Positions 1 to 7,713 are shown, numbered from the stretch's first letter. The stretch: 20,281 nucleotides of DNA from GCA-2732805 sp964516605 (GCA_964516605.1 CAZFAA010000030.1:1-20281), one strand, 5' to 3'. A program made the numbers and translations. Notes: a model not told the origin generated them from the sequence alone.

Positions 1-81
1 TTCACGACTGGGGACTGGATTTTCATAGAGCTCAGATTCCCTTTTCAGAAATGGATCTACTTTGCGATATCGTTTGACCAC
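1..81 (-). CDS. rnr: Ribonuclease R, N-terminal fragment (gene continues past base 1)
   Basis: RNase R is a processive 3'-5' exoribonuclease that degrades structured RNA and takes part in rRNA quality control. Only the first 27 codons lie in the window, and they stay open to base 1. The peptide contains DPFLKRESELYENPVPSRE, which closely matches the conserved RNase R N-terminus (DPFxxREAEKYxNPIPSRE in E. coli, from memory). The start is a GTG at 81-79. An in-frame TAG directly precedes it (84-82), so no upstream start is possible. A good Shine-Dalgarno (AAGAGG, 92-87) lies 5 bases upstream. The fragment is too short to show any catalytic residue; identity rests on the N-terminal signature alone. 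Confidence 0.8.
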   Translation of the reverse strand, partial: MVKRYRKVDPFLKRESELYENPVPSRE

Positions 82-178
82 CTACACCTCTTAACATCCT
101 AACGAGCGGATAGAACAGAAAATAAAGAGGTCATTATCCCCTAGATTTGAAAAAAATGCACCTATAGATAAAATCACG

Positions 179-184
179 TATAAT
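179..184 (+). promoter_or_regulatory. Candidate -10 box for the small lipoprotein gene
   Basis: A perfect TATAAT lies 28 bases before the ATG at 212. The -35 region at the proper distance (around 156-162) is poor. Transcription would start near 191, just before the Shine-Dalgarno AGGAG at 199-203. Confidence 0.5.
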
Positions 185-211
185 CTCCCAAGGTTAACAG
201 GAGATGACTAC

Positions 212-421
212 ATGAATACTACGATCAAATTGCTTTTTATCGCGGCTAGCGTCCTGCTTTTCGCAGGCTGCAACTCAGGCTCAACCCAACCACACAGCTA
301 TTGCCATAAGCTCAAAACACGGATTAACAGCTCCACTCAGGCAGCTAATGTCAGCAACATGAATCCGGCTACTCAAGCACGCCTTACCCAGGAATACAAA
401 TCTTTAGATTGCGATCAGTAA
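212..421 (+). CDS. Small putative lipoprotein, 69 aa
   Basis: The product begins with a short basic n-region and a hydrophobic stretch (about residues 6-17) ending in the lipobox LFAGC. Cys20 would be the lipidated residue, giving a mature peptide of about 50 residues anchored in the inner or outer membrane. The mature part is polar and Thr/Gln/Asn-rich, with Cys31 and Cys67 that could form a disulfide. A strong Shine-Dalgarno (AGGAG, 199-203) sits 8 bases before the ATG, and a TATAAT precedes it, so the gene looks expressed on its own. I do not recognise the family; function unknown. Confidence 0.7.
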   Translation: MNTTIKLLFIAASVLLFAGCNSGSTQPHSYCHKLKTRINSSTQAANVSNMNPATQARLTQEYKSLDCDQ

Positions 422-468
422 GGTATTATTAGGTGGGGCGCTATGAATCTTACTTAAACACTACACGG

Positions 469-1176
469 TTACCGATTTTTAAGCTCCGCCCTCAACTCAC
501 GGTAACGCGGCTCAAACGACTCCACCAAACGCCAAAATCGACGCGAATGGTTCAACTCTTTTAAATGACACAATTCATGAATCAACACGTAGCGCACTAC
601 ATCGTAAGGAAAATAGAGCAGTCGTGCGTTGAGTGTAATATCGCCTTTTACCGAGCAACTACCCCAGCGCGAACGTTGCAAACGAATGCTCGCTTTATTA
701 AACGTCAATCCTGTCTCACGACTCAATGCATTAAGCATAGGCAACAGATGCTCTTGGCCTTTTTGCTTAAGCCATGCATCCAACTTTTCTTGGCAACAAC
801 GCGCATCTTTAATAGTACCCATAAAAATAAGCACATCGGGTAAAGGAGTACGTAACTGAACACGTTTGTGATTTGTTTTTAAATAGCGCACTGCTATGTA
901 TTGATCGATACAGCGCAATTTAATTTCTTTAACTAACCCATACTGCTCAATCACAGGTTTGGGTGTACTGTCTGCAATCAACTGCAGGTGTTTCTCAACC
1001 CAAGCACTATTTTTTTTTAGAAACAACAACCCTGACGCTTCACTGGTGCCCTGAGGTAGCACAATCTCTAAGCCACGATCAGGGTGAATTTGCAGGCTAA
1101 TTTGTCTTGCCCTCTGACTACGTCTGAAGCAAAAATTAAGTTTTAAAATATCCATAGAGTGCAAAGAGCATAGCAT
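469..1176 (-). CDS. YgjP-like (M48/DUF45) zinc metallopeptidase, 235 aa
   Basis: This belongs to the YgjP/DUF45 family of small predicted zinc-dependent metalloproteases related to the SprT/WLM group. The zinc motif HELCH is at residues 200-204, with a likely third ligand at His210 (NHS). The family-typical RWGSCS motif is at 170-175, just before the strand leading to the metal site. The length of about 235 aa is normal. There is no signal peptide, so it should be cytoplasmic. The in vivo substrate of this family is not firmly established. The start is uncertain: ATG at 1176 and ATG at 1155 (beginning MDILKLNF) are both possible and neither has a clear Shine-Dalgarno. It converges with the lipoprotein gene across 47 bases, with no obvious terminator. 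Confidence 0.85.
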   Translation of the reverse strand: MLCSLHSMDILKLNFCFRRSQRARQISLQIHPDRGLEIVLPQGTSEASGLLFLKKNSAWVEKHLQLIADSTPKPVIEQYGLVKEIKLRCIDQYIAVRYLKTNHKRVQLRTPLPDVLIFMGTIKDARCCQEKLDAWLKQKGQEHLLPMLNALSRETGLTFNKASIRLQRSRWGSCSVKGDITLNARLLYFPYDVVRYVLIHELCHLKELNHSRRFWRLVESFEPRYRELRAELKNR

Positions 1177-1241
1177 TAATTAAAATTATGGACTAGCGGG
1201 ATACAAGAATCTCTATTACTATAACCTCTTGCTAAAATAAG

Positions 1242-1317
1242 GCCCTGGTAGCTCAGTGGATAGAGCGGTCCCCTCCTAAGGGACAGGTCGGAGGTTCAAC
1301 TCCTCTCTGGGGCGCCA
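1242..1317 (+). tRNA. tRNA-Arg, anticodon CCT
   Basis: A full cloverleaf can be folded by hand. The acceptor 1242-1248 (GCCCTGG) pairs with CTGGGGC with two G-U pairs, followed by G73 and an encoded CCA (1315-1317). The D arm is GCTC/GAGC. The anticodon stem is GTCCC/GGGAC around loop CTCCTAA, so the anticodon is CCT and it reads AGG. The T arm is GGAGG-TTCAACT-CCTCT. Length is 76 nt. fumC starts only 23 bases downstream. A possible -10 (TATAAC, 1220-1225) lies upstream, but no convincing -35 was found. Confidence 0.95.
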
Positions 1318-1340
1318 TACTCAATTCACAAGGAACACAC

Positions 1341-2735
1341 ATGAAAAAAACACGTATCGAATCAGACAGCATTGGCAAAATCGATGTCCCAGCAGATCAA
1401 TACGGTGGCGCCCAAACAGCGCGTTCACTCATTAATTTCGCTATTGGTCGCGAAGGCATGCCACCTGAGTTACTGCGTGCTTTTGGTATCCTCAAAAAAT
1501 CAGCCGCTCTTGCCAACATGGAACTTGGCGTATTACCTAAGGAAATTGGCAGCCTGATTATTCAAGCAGCAGACGAGATATTAAATAATGAGCTCGACGC
1601 ACACTTCCCACTTTCGATCTGGCAAACTGGCAGTGGCACGCAAACCAATATGAATGTTAACGAAGTCATCTCCAATCGTGCGATCGAAATAGCTCAAGGG
1701 GAACTGGGTAGTAAACACCCTGTTCACCCCAATGATCACGTCAATATGTCGCAATCTTCAAACGATACATTTCCAACAGCCATGCACATTGCTGCGGTTG
1801 ACATGATCGTTAACCGTTTAATTCCAGCCGTTACAACACTGCGTGATGCGTTAGCACTAAAACAAGATGAATTTAAAGACATCATCAAAATTGGCCGCAC
1901 ACATTTACAAGATGCCGTTCCCCTAACCTTAGGACAAGAATTTTCAGGTTACGTTGCACAGCTTAATGCGAATTTATCAGCACTGAATGACGTACTACCA
2001 CACTTACGTCGTCTTGCCCTCGGTGCAACAGCTGTCGGTACGGGAATTAACACACACTCTGATTTTGCACGACTAGCTTGTCAGCATATAGCGCAGATAA
2101 CAGAACAAGAATTTTATGCAGCCCCTAATAAATTTGCAGCTCTGGCTTCTCATGATGAAATTGTACTAACCAGTGGCGTGCTCAAAACCTTAGCTTGTTC
2201 GCTTATGAAAATAGCCAATGACATACGTTGGCTTGGCTCAGGACCGCGTTCGGGTTTAGGGGAGCTGATTCTACCAGCGAATGAACCTGGCTCTTCGATT
2301 ATGCCCGGCAAAGTCAATCCAACACAATGTGAAGCGGTCACGATGGTATGTGCACAAGTGATGGGAAATGACGCCACCATTGGTTTTGCAGGCTCTCAAG
2401 GTAATTTTGAATTAAACGTCTATAAACCTGTCATGATTTACAACCTTATTCAATCTCTGTATCTGCTGAGTGATTGCTGCGAATCATTTACCAAATATTG
2501 CATAGTTGATATTAAAGCCAATACAGCGCGCATTAACGAACACGTCAATAACTCCTTGATGCTGGTAACGGCACTCAATCCTGTAATAGGTTATGATAAA
2601 GCCGCGCAAATTGCTAAAAAAGCCTACGCTGAAAATCTAACGTTGAAACAAGCCTGTATTGCACTCGGTTATTTAACCGCCGAAGCATTTGATCAGGCAA
2701 TGAATCTCGAAAAGATGACGCATCCGCATGATTAA
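1341..2735 (+). CDS. fumC: Class II fumarate hydratase (fumarase C), 464 aa
   Basis: This is an oxygen-stable, iron-free homotetrameric enzyme that interconverts fumarate and L-malate in the TCA cycle, in the cytoplasm. The superfamily signature GSSIMPGKVNP begins at residue 317, placing the catalytic serine at Ser318. The conserved GRTHLQDA puts the active-site histidine at His188. Both numbers coincide with E. coli FumC. TGSGTQTNMN (96-105) and SSNDTFPTAMH (139-149) are the other conserved substrate-binding segments. Length is normal. The Shine-Dalgarno AGGA (1331-1334) precedes the ATG by 6 bases. There is no room for a promoter between the tRNA-Arg 3' end and this gene, so co-transcription with the tRNA is likely. 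The stop codon overlaps the stop of the convergent ankyrin gene. Confidence 0.97.
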   Translation: MKKTRIESDSIGKIDVPADQYGGAQTARSLINFAIGREGMPPELLRAFGILKKSAALANMELGVLPKEIGSLIIQAADEILNNELDAHFPLSIWQTGSGTQTNMNVNEVISNRAIEIAQGELGSKHPVHPNDHVNMSQSSNDTFPTAMHIAAVDMIVNRLIPAVTTLRDALALKQDEFKDIIKIGRTHLQDAVPLTLGQEFSGYVAQLNANLSALNDVLPHLRRLALGATAVGTGINTHSDFARLACQHIAQITEQEFYAAPNKFAALASHDEIVLTSGVLKTLACSLMKIANDIRWLGSGPRSGLGELILPANEPGSSIMPGKVNPTQCEAVTMVCAQVMGNDATIGFAGSQGNFELNVYKPVMIYNLIQSLYLLSDCCESFTKYCIVDIKANTARINEHVNNSLMLVTALNPVIGYDKAAQIAKKAYAENLTLKQACIALGYLTAEAFDQAMNLEKMTHPHD

Positions 2736-5260
2736 CCACGTGGCGGTCGCATTAACCGTTGCGCTCCTGGAAAGATAGAAGCTCGGTTTAGATAAGGAGG
2801 CCCTAGCATCATCGCTCGCATCTGTGATTCGAGTGATGCTACGTGCTGTTGTGCAGCAGCATTAGATTGCAGCCAATCACCCTCTAATGGATTCGCTGAT
2901 AATGTAACATAATTTCCTGAAATATACACAATCGCAACAACACGTCGATCATGCTTTGATACGTATTTAATAATGGATTGATCTGATAGCGTCTCTGCTT
3001 GCTCATTTTTCAATTCCATCCTCAACTTCCCAGTTTGTTGATTATTGACTAACTCTATATAAGCTATCTGACTACCACTCAAAATAACAACACGTCTCAT
3101 GCCTGCGGTAAAAAGCCCTTCTAATCGCTGCTGCTGGCGATAAAGATTCTCTTGCTCAAAATCATAACGTGGCAAGCCCGGCCGCAAATCAGTAGGATCA
3201 ATGTAAAATGGCTCAGAGTTTGAGGGATAGCCTGGAATTTTAATAGTTCTTGGCTGAAATGGGGTAGCTGCGACATTCAATACATGTGGTGATTTTTTTA
3301 TTTCAGGATCAGTGACTGCTATTTCAGGATCAGTGACTGCATCCGATAGTATCGGGGGTTGTTGGCCAGGCAACATTACTGCTGTGGCACCGTGTTCTTG
3401 TTCATTAATAAAGGTCGAGGGTTGATAACACTGATCTGGCGGCAGACCAAATATAAATTGAGTTGATCCTATTGTTGTTCTACCTGTAGCAGAAACAGGA
3501 GATGCAGGAGATGCAAGATCAGCAACAGCTCCTGATGATTTTGCATCAGAATCTCGATCGATAGAATCTGGCATTGCTATAGCCAAAGAACTGGTATTCG
3601 GTGACACTAAATGGGTAACTACAGGCTCCTCCATGTGTTTTTTTCCACCTTGCTTCTTCCCCCTGCTTTTTTTATTGACCACTAATTTTTGCTGTGCTGC
3701 TTCATCCTCAGATGACCAGGGTTCTGCGGTAGGATTGGGTGAAGGTGAGCGCGAAGCTAATCTTGGCACTAAAGCAGTTTCCCGTGATATAACTAAAGTT
3801 TGCGAAGGTTGTGCTGTCACGGGTGCAACAATAGCTGCTGCAGCGACTACCCCCATAGATTGCTTAGGAAGCGTAGCTTCCCCCTTTTTTTTAGTATGAG
3901 TAGACAATTTGCTCAACGTAAAACCATAGGTTTCCCACAATGTTAATAAGGCTTTATTTTTACACAGAGGCTGAGCTAGTTGATCACGTAATGCATCCGT
4001 AAAATAATTTTTATTTGCTGCAATCACTGTAGTTAACAATTTATAAAGGGCAGTCTGTGATGCCTTAAGCGCTTTTTTAACTTGTTGCGTTAGTTTTTTA
4101 TATGACTCAATAAATTTAGACCGATCCAAATATATCGTGATCAATTTCTCACAAATAGTCTCTAACCGTTGTGGAGTGCGCTCAAAAAAAGGCTCAACCA
4201 TCGTGCAGATAAAATCAAAAATTCCAGAGGATTTTTTTTCGTTTTCTAATAAACTAAGCAACAATTCTGTTGTCACAGTAAAGTCAGGCTTATCTGTTAA
4301 AAAAAATAGCAGTGAATATAAATCGGCAATCATACGACCTAATGTATCTAGGGAATCACGCTTAACAGCATCTAAAAGCACGCTTTGAATTTTTCCATTC
4401 AAATAATTCACAATAGGAATTGCACTCACCGGAGCCGTCAATCCAACCTTTATAGAAGCCATATCAAATGAAGGGATTTTCCTTAACATATTCACGATCG
4501 ATACTGCAGACTCCACAAAAGAATAATTTACATAAAAATGTAAGGTTCTCACCATCGCCAGAAGAACATCTTCTGATAAGGTTATCTTTGCATCGATTTG
4601 AGATTTAAGGACCTTTAACACCTGCAGTATGTTTTCGTAATATTGACGCGCTTTATGTGGATCGCTATGGCCATGATCTTGATACTGAGCTACAAAATGC
4701 ACTAATTGTTTATCTGAAGATTCTAAATTAGGTAATGCCCAAGTTATATCTGAGTGGAGTTGACGCGCCTTTTCCAAACAAGTTGCTATATGCTCATCTA
4801 AATCATTGGTACAGCGCTGTAGCATCGCAACATCGTATAACATTTCTAATAGAGGTTTATCAGCACCTCCTTCTAATGCTAATGAAAATGCAGAAGCTCC
4901 GTTTTTATTTAACAACATGACCGGAAAATAACATCTCATAAGAGTCCTTACCAATTGCCAATCGTTTTTTAAAACCGCAATATGCAACGGTGTATCGCCC
5001 TCTTGATCAATACTATCTTTCTTAAGTTGATTTACAAAATCTTGCTTGGTATTCAAGTTGAGAATGAGCTCAACCAATTCCGGCCACCGTTTACTCACAG
5101 CAATATGCAAAAGCGTAAACTGCACTTTATCTCGCTGTAACGTCAGAGATAATGGAAATGAACGTACTTCCTCAAGAAAGTTATTGAATAGACCAAGAGC
5201 CTGTCGCTCATCCGATAAAGTTGTTATAACAACGAGCAGAGTCATTGCCTGCAGCCTCAT
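2732..5260 (-). CDS. Large ankyrin-repeat protein, 842 aa, possible secreted effector
   Basis: N-terminal ankyrin repeats are visible. FTLLHIAVSKRWPELVELIL (48-67) and GDTPLHIAVLKNDWQLVRTL (88-107) are good repeats, followed by a weaker third (about 118-146). A helical region of no recognised family fills 150-450. Residues 455-690 are Pro/Ser/Ala-rich and look disordered. They contain a basic patch, NKKSRGKKQGGKKH (529-542), resembling a eukaryotic nuclear localisation signal, and a perfect duplication of AVTDPEI (641-654). The C-terminal 150 residues look folded again (RRVVILSGSQIAYIEL). There is no convincing signal peptide. The Shine-Dalgarno GGAGGG (5274-5269), 8 bases before ATG 5260, is strong and fixes the start. 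In intracellular Legionellales such proteins are often type IV effectors; here that is inference, and no classical C-terminal secretion signal is evident. Confidence 0.85.
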   Translation of the reverse strand: MRLQAMTLLVVITTLSDERQALGLFNNFLEEVRSFPLSLTLQRDKVQFTLLHIAVSKRWPELVELILNLNTKQDFVNQLKKDSIDQEGDTPLHIAVLKNDWQLVRTLMRCYFPVMLLNKNGASAFSLALEGGADKPLLEMLYDVAMLQRCTNDLDEHIATCLEKARQLHSDITWALPNLESSDKQLVHFVAQYQDHGHSDPHKARQYYENILQVLKVLKSQIDAKITLSEDVLLAMVRTLHFYVNYSFVESAVSIVNMLRKIPSFDMASIKVGLTAPVSAIPIVNYLNGKIQSVLLDAVKRDSLDTLGRMIADLYSLLFFLTDKPDFTVTTELLLSLLENEKKSSGIFDFICTMVEPFFERTPQRLETICEKLITIYLDRSKFIESYKKLTQQVKKALKASQTALYKLLTTVIAANKNYFTDALRDQLAQPLCKNKALLTLWETYGFTLSKLSTHTKKKGEATLPKQSMGVVAAAAIVAPVTAQPSQTLVISRETALVPRLASRSPSPNPTAEPWSSEDEAAQQKLVVNKKSRGKKQGGKKHMEEPVVTHLVSPNTSSLAIAMPDSIDRDSDAKSSGAVADLASPASPVSATGRTTIGSTQFIFGLPPDQCYQPSTFINEQEHGATAVMLPGQQPPILSDAVTDPEIAVTDPEIKKSPHVLNVAATPFQPRTIKIPGYPSNSEPFYIDPTDLRPGLPRYDFEQENLYRQQQRLEGLFTAGMRRVVILSGSQIAYIELVNNQQTGKLRMELKNEQAETLSDQSIIKYVSKHDRRVVAIVYISGNYVTLSANPLEGDWLQSNAAAQQHVASLESQMRAMMLGPPYLNRASIFPGAQRLMRPPRG
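3299..3340. repeat. Perfect 21-bp tandem duplication inside the ankyrin gene
   Basis: Two identical 21-bp units (3299-3319 and 3320-3340) follow one another directly. On the minus strand each encodes AVTDPEI, so the frame is preserved. The duplication lies in the disordered, Pro/Ser-rich region of the ankyrin protein and looks recent, because no base differs between the copies. Confidence 0.97.
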
Positions 5261-5327
5261 AATACATTCCCTCCGATTATCTCATCACTAAAATCGCGTG
5301 ATGATGCAGGATAGCTACCCAGATTTC

Positions 5328-5349
5328 AAGGATGCTGTCAAAGGATGCT
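5328..5349. repeat. Direct repeat AAGGATGCT in the ankyrin/pspC gap
   Basis: AAGGATGCT occurs at 5328-5336 and again at 5341-5349, a 13-bp period. Both copies are preceded by TCA or TCAA. The second copy runs into the TTGACA at 5349. It could be half-sites for a regulator of either flanking gene, or chance. Confidence 0.5.
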
Positions 5350-5377
5350 TGACATATAGCTAGATATAAATTAACCT
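5349..5377 (+). promoter_or_regulatory. Candidate promoter of the pspC-gntR-ABC operon
   Basis: A perfect -35 TTGACA lies at 5349-5354. At 17 bases the -10 would be TAACCT (5372-5377), which matches poorly. A start near 5384 would fall at the left edge of the 24-bp palindrome, so a protein bound there would block transcription. The -35 is convincing; the exact -10 is not. Confidence 0.45.
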
Positions 5378-5382
5378 AGTCT

Positions 5383-5406
5383 ACTGTATTACATATGTAA
5401 TACAGT
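5383..5406. promoter_or_regulatory. Perfect 24-bp palindrome, probable operator of the GntR/YtrA-type repressor
   Basis: The left arm ACTGTATTACAT (5383-5394) is followed at once by its exact reverse complement ATGTAATACAGT (5395-5406), with no spacer and no mismatch. It sits between the TTGACA -35 and the first gene of the operon that encodes a GntR-family regulator. GntR proteins bind as dimers to such inverted repeats and YtrA-type members commonly control their own operon. Autoregulation is therefore the natural inference. A transcriptional terminator is unlikely, since the arms are AT-rich and no T-run follows. Confidence 0.75.
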
Positions 5407-5432
5407 GTATGAACTGGTTGAGGGTTAAATTT

Positions 5433-5624
5433 ATGTCTAAACCACTAGTGAGATCGCGTACTAACCGTAAGATTGCAGGTGTTTGCGGCGGCTTAGGGGA
5501 GCACTTTGATATGGATCCTATATTTATTAGAGCTATTTTTGTGGTGTCACTTTTTTTTGGCGGACTTGGGTTATTAACCTATCTCGTACTATGGTTCTTA
5601 ATGCCTGACGCACCCTTAGCATAA
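5433..5624 (+). CDS. PspC-domain small membrane protein, 63 aa
   Basis: The sequence RSRTNRKIAGVCGGLGEHFDMDP (8-30) followed by one long hydrophobic helix (about 33-56, FIRAIFVVSLFFGGLGLLTY) is the compact PspC domain. In the phage-shock response of other bacteria, PspC senses envelope stress in the inner membrane; stand-alone PspC-domain proteins are less understood. I prefer ATG 5433 over ATG 5409: GAGGG (5420-5424) lies 8 bases before 5433, whereas 5409 has no ribosome-binding site and falls just after the palindrome. It is the first gene of an operon, with the regulator starting 10 bases after its stop. Confidence 0.85.
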   Translation: MSKPLVRSRTNRKIAGVCGGLGEHFDMDPIFIRAIFVVSLFFGGLGLLTYLVLWFLMPDAPLA

Positions 5625-5634
5625 GGTGATACAC

Positions 5635-5976
5635 ATGCAATGGAATAATAAGCAGCCTATTTACCTGCAGCTGAAGGATAAAATTGCTTCGCAAATACTT
5701 GATAAAAGCATTGCTGAAGGTGAAATGATCGCATCCATTCGCACTGTCAGTGTTGAGTATCAACTCAACCCCTTGACAGTATCTAAGGCTTATCAAGAAC
5801 TTGTTGAAGATGGCATTTTAGAAAAACAGCGTGGGCTTGGTATGCGAGTTGTTGCGGGGGCATATAAAAAATTATTGAAACAACAACAGCGTTTTTTTCT
5901 TGAACACGAATGGCCTGCTTTGAAAGAAAAAGTATTGCGCTTAGAGATAAACTTGAAGGAGCTTCTAGATGAGTAG
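5635..5976 (+). CDS. GntR-family transcriptional regulator, YtrA type, 113 aa
   Basis: The N-terminal winged helix-turn-helix spans about residues 9-75. PIYLQLKDKIASQILDKSIAEGEMIASIRT is followed by LNPLTVSKAYQELVEDGILEKQRGLGMRV, the typical GntR recognition segment. The C-terminal part is only about 40 residues and helical, as in the YtrA subfamily that lacks a large ligand-binding domain. Such proteins usually repress an adjacent ABC-transporter operon and are relieved by cell-envelope stress or antibiotics. ATG 5635 is chosen because AAGGTG (5623-5628) is a suitable ribosome-binding site; a GTG at 5626 is the alternative. Its stop overlaps the ATPase start by 8 bases. The 24-bp palindrome upstream of pspC is its likely target. 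Confidence 0.9.
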   Translation: MQWNNKQPIYLQLKDKIASQILDKSIAEGEMIASIRTVSVEYQLNPLTVSKAYQELVEDGILEKQRGLGMRVVAGAYKKLLKQQQRFFLEHEWPALKEKVLRLEINLKELLDE

Positions 5977-6829
5977 CTTAATTACCGCCTCGCACTTAAA
6001 TAAACGCTACGGCCATATTCAGGCATTAACGGATATTCAATTTGATATCTTACAAGGGCAAATCATTGGCTTGATTGGCCCTAATGGCGCTGGTAAAACA
6101 ACCTTACTCAAGGCTTTGCTGGGACTGACAACCTATGATGGAACATTAAACGTCATGGGATTCGCGCCGCACCGTCATCGCAAAAAACTCATGGAAAATA
6201 TCTGTTTTATTGCTGATGTGAGCATACTGCCCAAATGGATGAGCATCAACGAGGCGCTCACTTTTGTAGAAGGCGTGCACCCTAAATTTTCACGCAGTAA
6301 AGCGCAAGCCTTACTGGCTAAAACCAATTTGCATGCTAATCAAAAAGTAAAAGAATTATCTAAAGGCATGATCGTTCAATTGCACTTAGCGCTCGTCATG
6401 GCAATTGATGCCAGCATACTGATTCTCGATGAACCCACTTTAGGACTGGACATCATTTTTCGCAAGCAGTTTTATCAAACACTATTAAACGAATACTTTA
6501 ATCAAGAACGAACTATCATCATCGCCACCCATCAAATTGACGAAATAGAAAGCATCTTATCGCGCATTATTATGCTCAATAAAGGCCGTATTATTCTCGA
6601 TCAAAAGATGGATGCTCTTACTAATACCTTTGTGCAATTGACCACTACTACAGATCAAGATCAAGAAGTATTGGATGCATTGCACCCGATTGCTAAAAAT
6701 AAACGCTTAGGACAAACCATCTATCTTTTTGAACAAGTACCACGTGAAATATTGCAAGCCTATGGAGAGCTGTGTACACCATCTGTTAGCGATATTTTTA
6801 CCGCAAAAATTTTAGGAGCAACACAATGA
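5969..6829 (+). CDS. ABC transporter ATP-binding protein (YtrB/BcrA-like), 286 aa
   Basis: One ATPase domain is present. Walker A is GPNGAGKT (37-44). The signature is LSKGM (130-134), the variant usual in this export/regulatory group instead of LSGGQ. Walker B is LILDEPTLGLD (151-161) with catalytic Glu155, and the H-loop is His188 (IIIATHQ). A C-terminal extension of about 80 residues follows. It should pair with the permease encoded next to form an ABC-2 type exporter in the inner membrane. The substrate is unknown; relatives act on peptide antibiotics, lipids or cell-wall intermediates. A good Shine-Dalgarno (GAAGGAG, 5956-5962) precedes it. It shares ATGA with the permease start, so the two are translationally coupled. 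Confidence 0.93.
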   Translation: MSSLITASHLNKRYGHIQALTDIQFDILQGQIIGLIGPNGAGKTTLLKALLGLTTYDGTLNVMGFAPHRHRKKLMENICFIADVSILPKWMSINEALTFVEGVHPKFSRSKAQALLAKTNLHANQKVKELSKGMIVQLHLALVMAIDASILILDEPTLGLDIIFRKQFYQTLLNEYFNQERTIIIATHQIDEIESILSRIIMLNKGRIILDQKMDALTNTFVQLTTTTDQDQEVLDALHPIAKNKRLGQTIYLFEQVPREILQAYGELCTPSVSDIFTAKILGATQ

Positions 6830-7713
6830 AGGCACTGATTACGCTGATAAAACGCGAATACTGGGAAAATCGCGGTAATTTTTTCACATTACCAGCCCTT
6901 TTTGGTGGATGCCTGTTACTTATTGCTATCTGTTTTCTGATTTTATTTCTGACCAAGATAATGCCTATTCATGTAAACGGACAGGTATATACTGTTGAAA
7001 ATGCTGTGCCACCTGTTGTAGTTTCAAGTATTGCTTATGCCATAAGCTTACCGTTTACCCTAGTCGTATGGCCTTCTCTCTTTAATTATTTTTTAAATTG
7101 CCTCTATGACGATCGCAAAGATCGTAGCATCTTATTTTGGCAATCGATGCCCATTGCCGATTGGCAAACAATTTTATCCAAAGCAGCTGCCGGCACGATC
7201 CTGATCCCGATGTGCAGTTTTATCTGTATTGTCATCACGGAGCTGGTTCTCATACTTATATTGACTATTACCGCAAAAATACTTGACCTAGACCTGATTG
7301 CTAGTTGGTTGTGGAATCCACTCGCCTTCATCATGAGCTGGCTGCATATTTTAGCGCTCTTATTCTTTCAAGTATTGTGGCTCTTTCCGTTATTGGGCTG
7401 GTGCATGCTCTGTTCTGCCTACGCTAAAAAATCACCTTTCCTCACATTAATCATTCCATTTATAGTGCTATCGATTATTGAAACGATTTTTTTCCACGAC
7501 AAATTTATCAGCGCTTACATTATCAGCCGCTTTCACTTGGCTATGTCGGCATGGCGTAACGTATTAGGCGCCGGGCCATACATTGCAGGAAAAGAAGTGA
7601 TTCATCTCCCTATCTATAGTGATACGAGTCTTTACTTGGGGCTTGCCATCGGCGCGGGGTTTATGGTGATTGCAGGGTATTTACGACACACCGGTTATCG
7701 GTTTGATGACTAA
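6826..7713 (+). CDS. ABC-2 type permease subunit, 295 aa
   Basis: About six hydrophobic segments can be seen. They lie near residues 22-46, 66-90, 120-152, 170-200, 207-222 and 268-285. The N-terminus (LITLIKREYWENRGNFFTLP) is typical of ABC-2 permeases of the YtrC/BcrB kind, and a conserved DDRKDRSILFWQSMP lies in the first cytoplasmic loop. With the preceding ATPase it would form a transporter dimer. It starts in the ATGA overlap with the ATPase gene, with AGGAG about 9 bases upstream. It is the last gene of the operon; 28 bases separate its stop from the convergent transglycosylase gene, and only a weak CCGA/TCGG hairpin is seen there. Confidence 0.88.
   Translation: MKALITLIKREYWENRGNFFTLPALFGGCLLLIAICFLILFLTKIMPIHVNGQVYTVENAVPPVVVSSIAYAISLPFTLVVWPSLFNYFLNCLYDDRKDRSILFWQSMPIADWQTILSKAAAGTILIPMCSFICIVITELVLILILTITAKILDLDLIASWLWNPLAFIMSWLHILALLFFQVLWLFPLLGWCMLCSAYAKKSPFLTLIIPFIVLSIIETIFFHDKFISAYIISRFHLAMSAWRNVLGAGPYIAGKEVIHLPIYSDTSLYLGLAIGAGFMVIAGYLRHTGYRFDD

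Noticed and set aside
565..859. Plus-strand open frames inside the YgjP-like gene
   Set aside because: They are antisense to a gene with a clear HELCH zinc motif and have no domain or ribosome-binding site.
3633..3899. Cys/Ser-rich plus-strand frame inside the ankyrin gene
   Set aside because: It is the complement of the disordered Pro/Ser/Lys region and has no homologous look or start signal.
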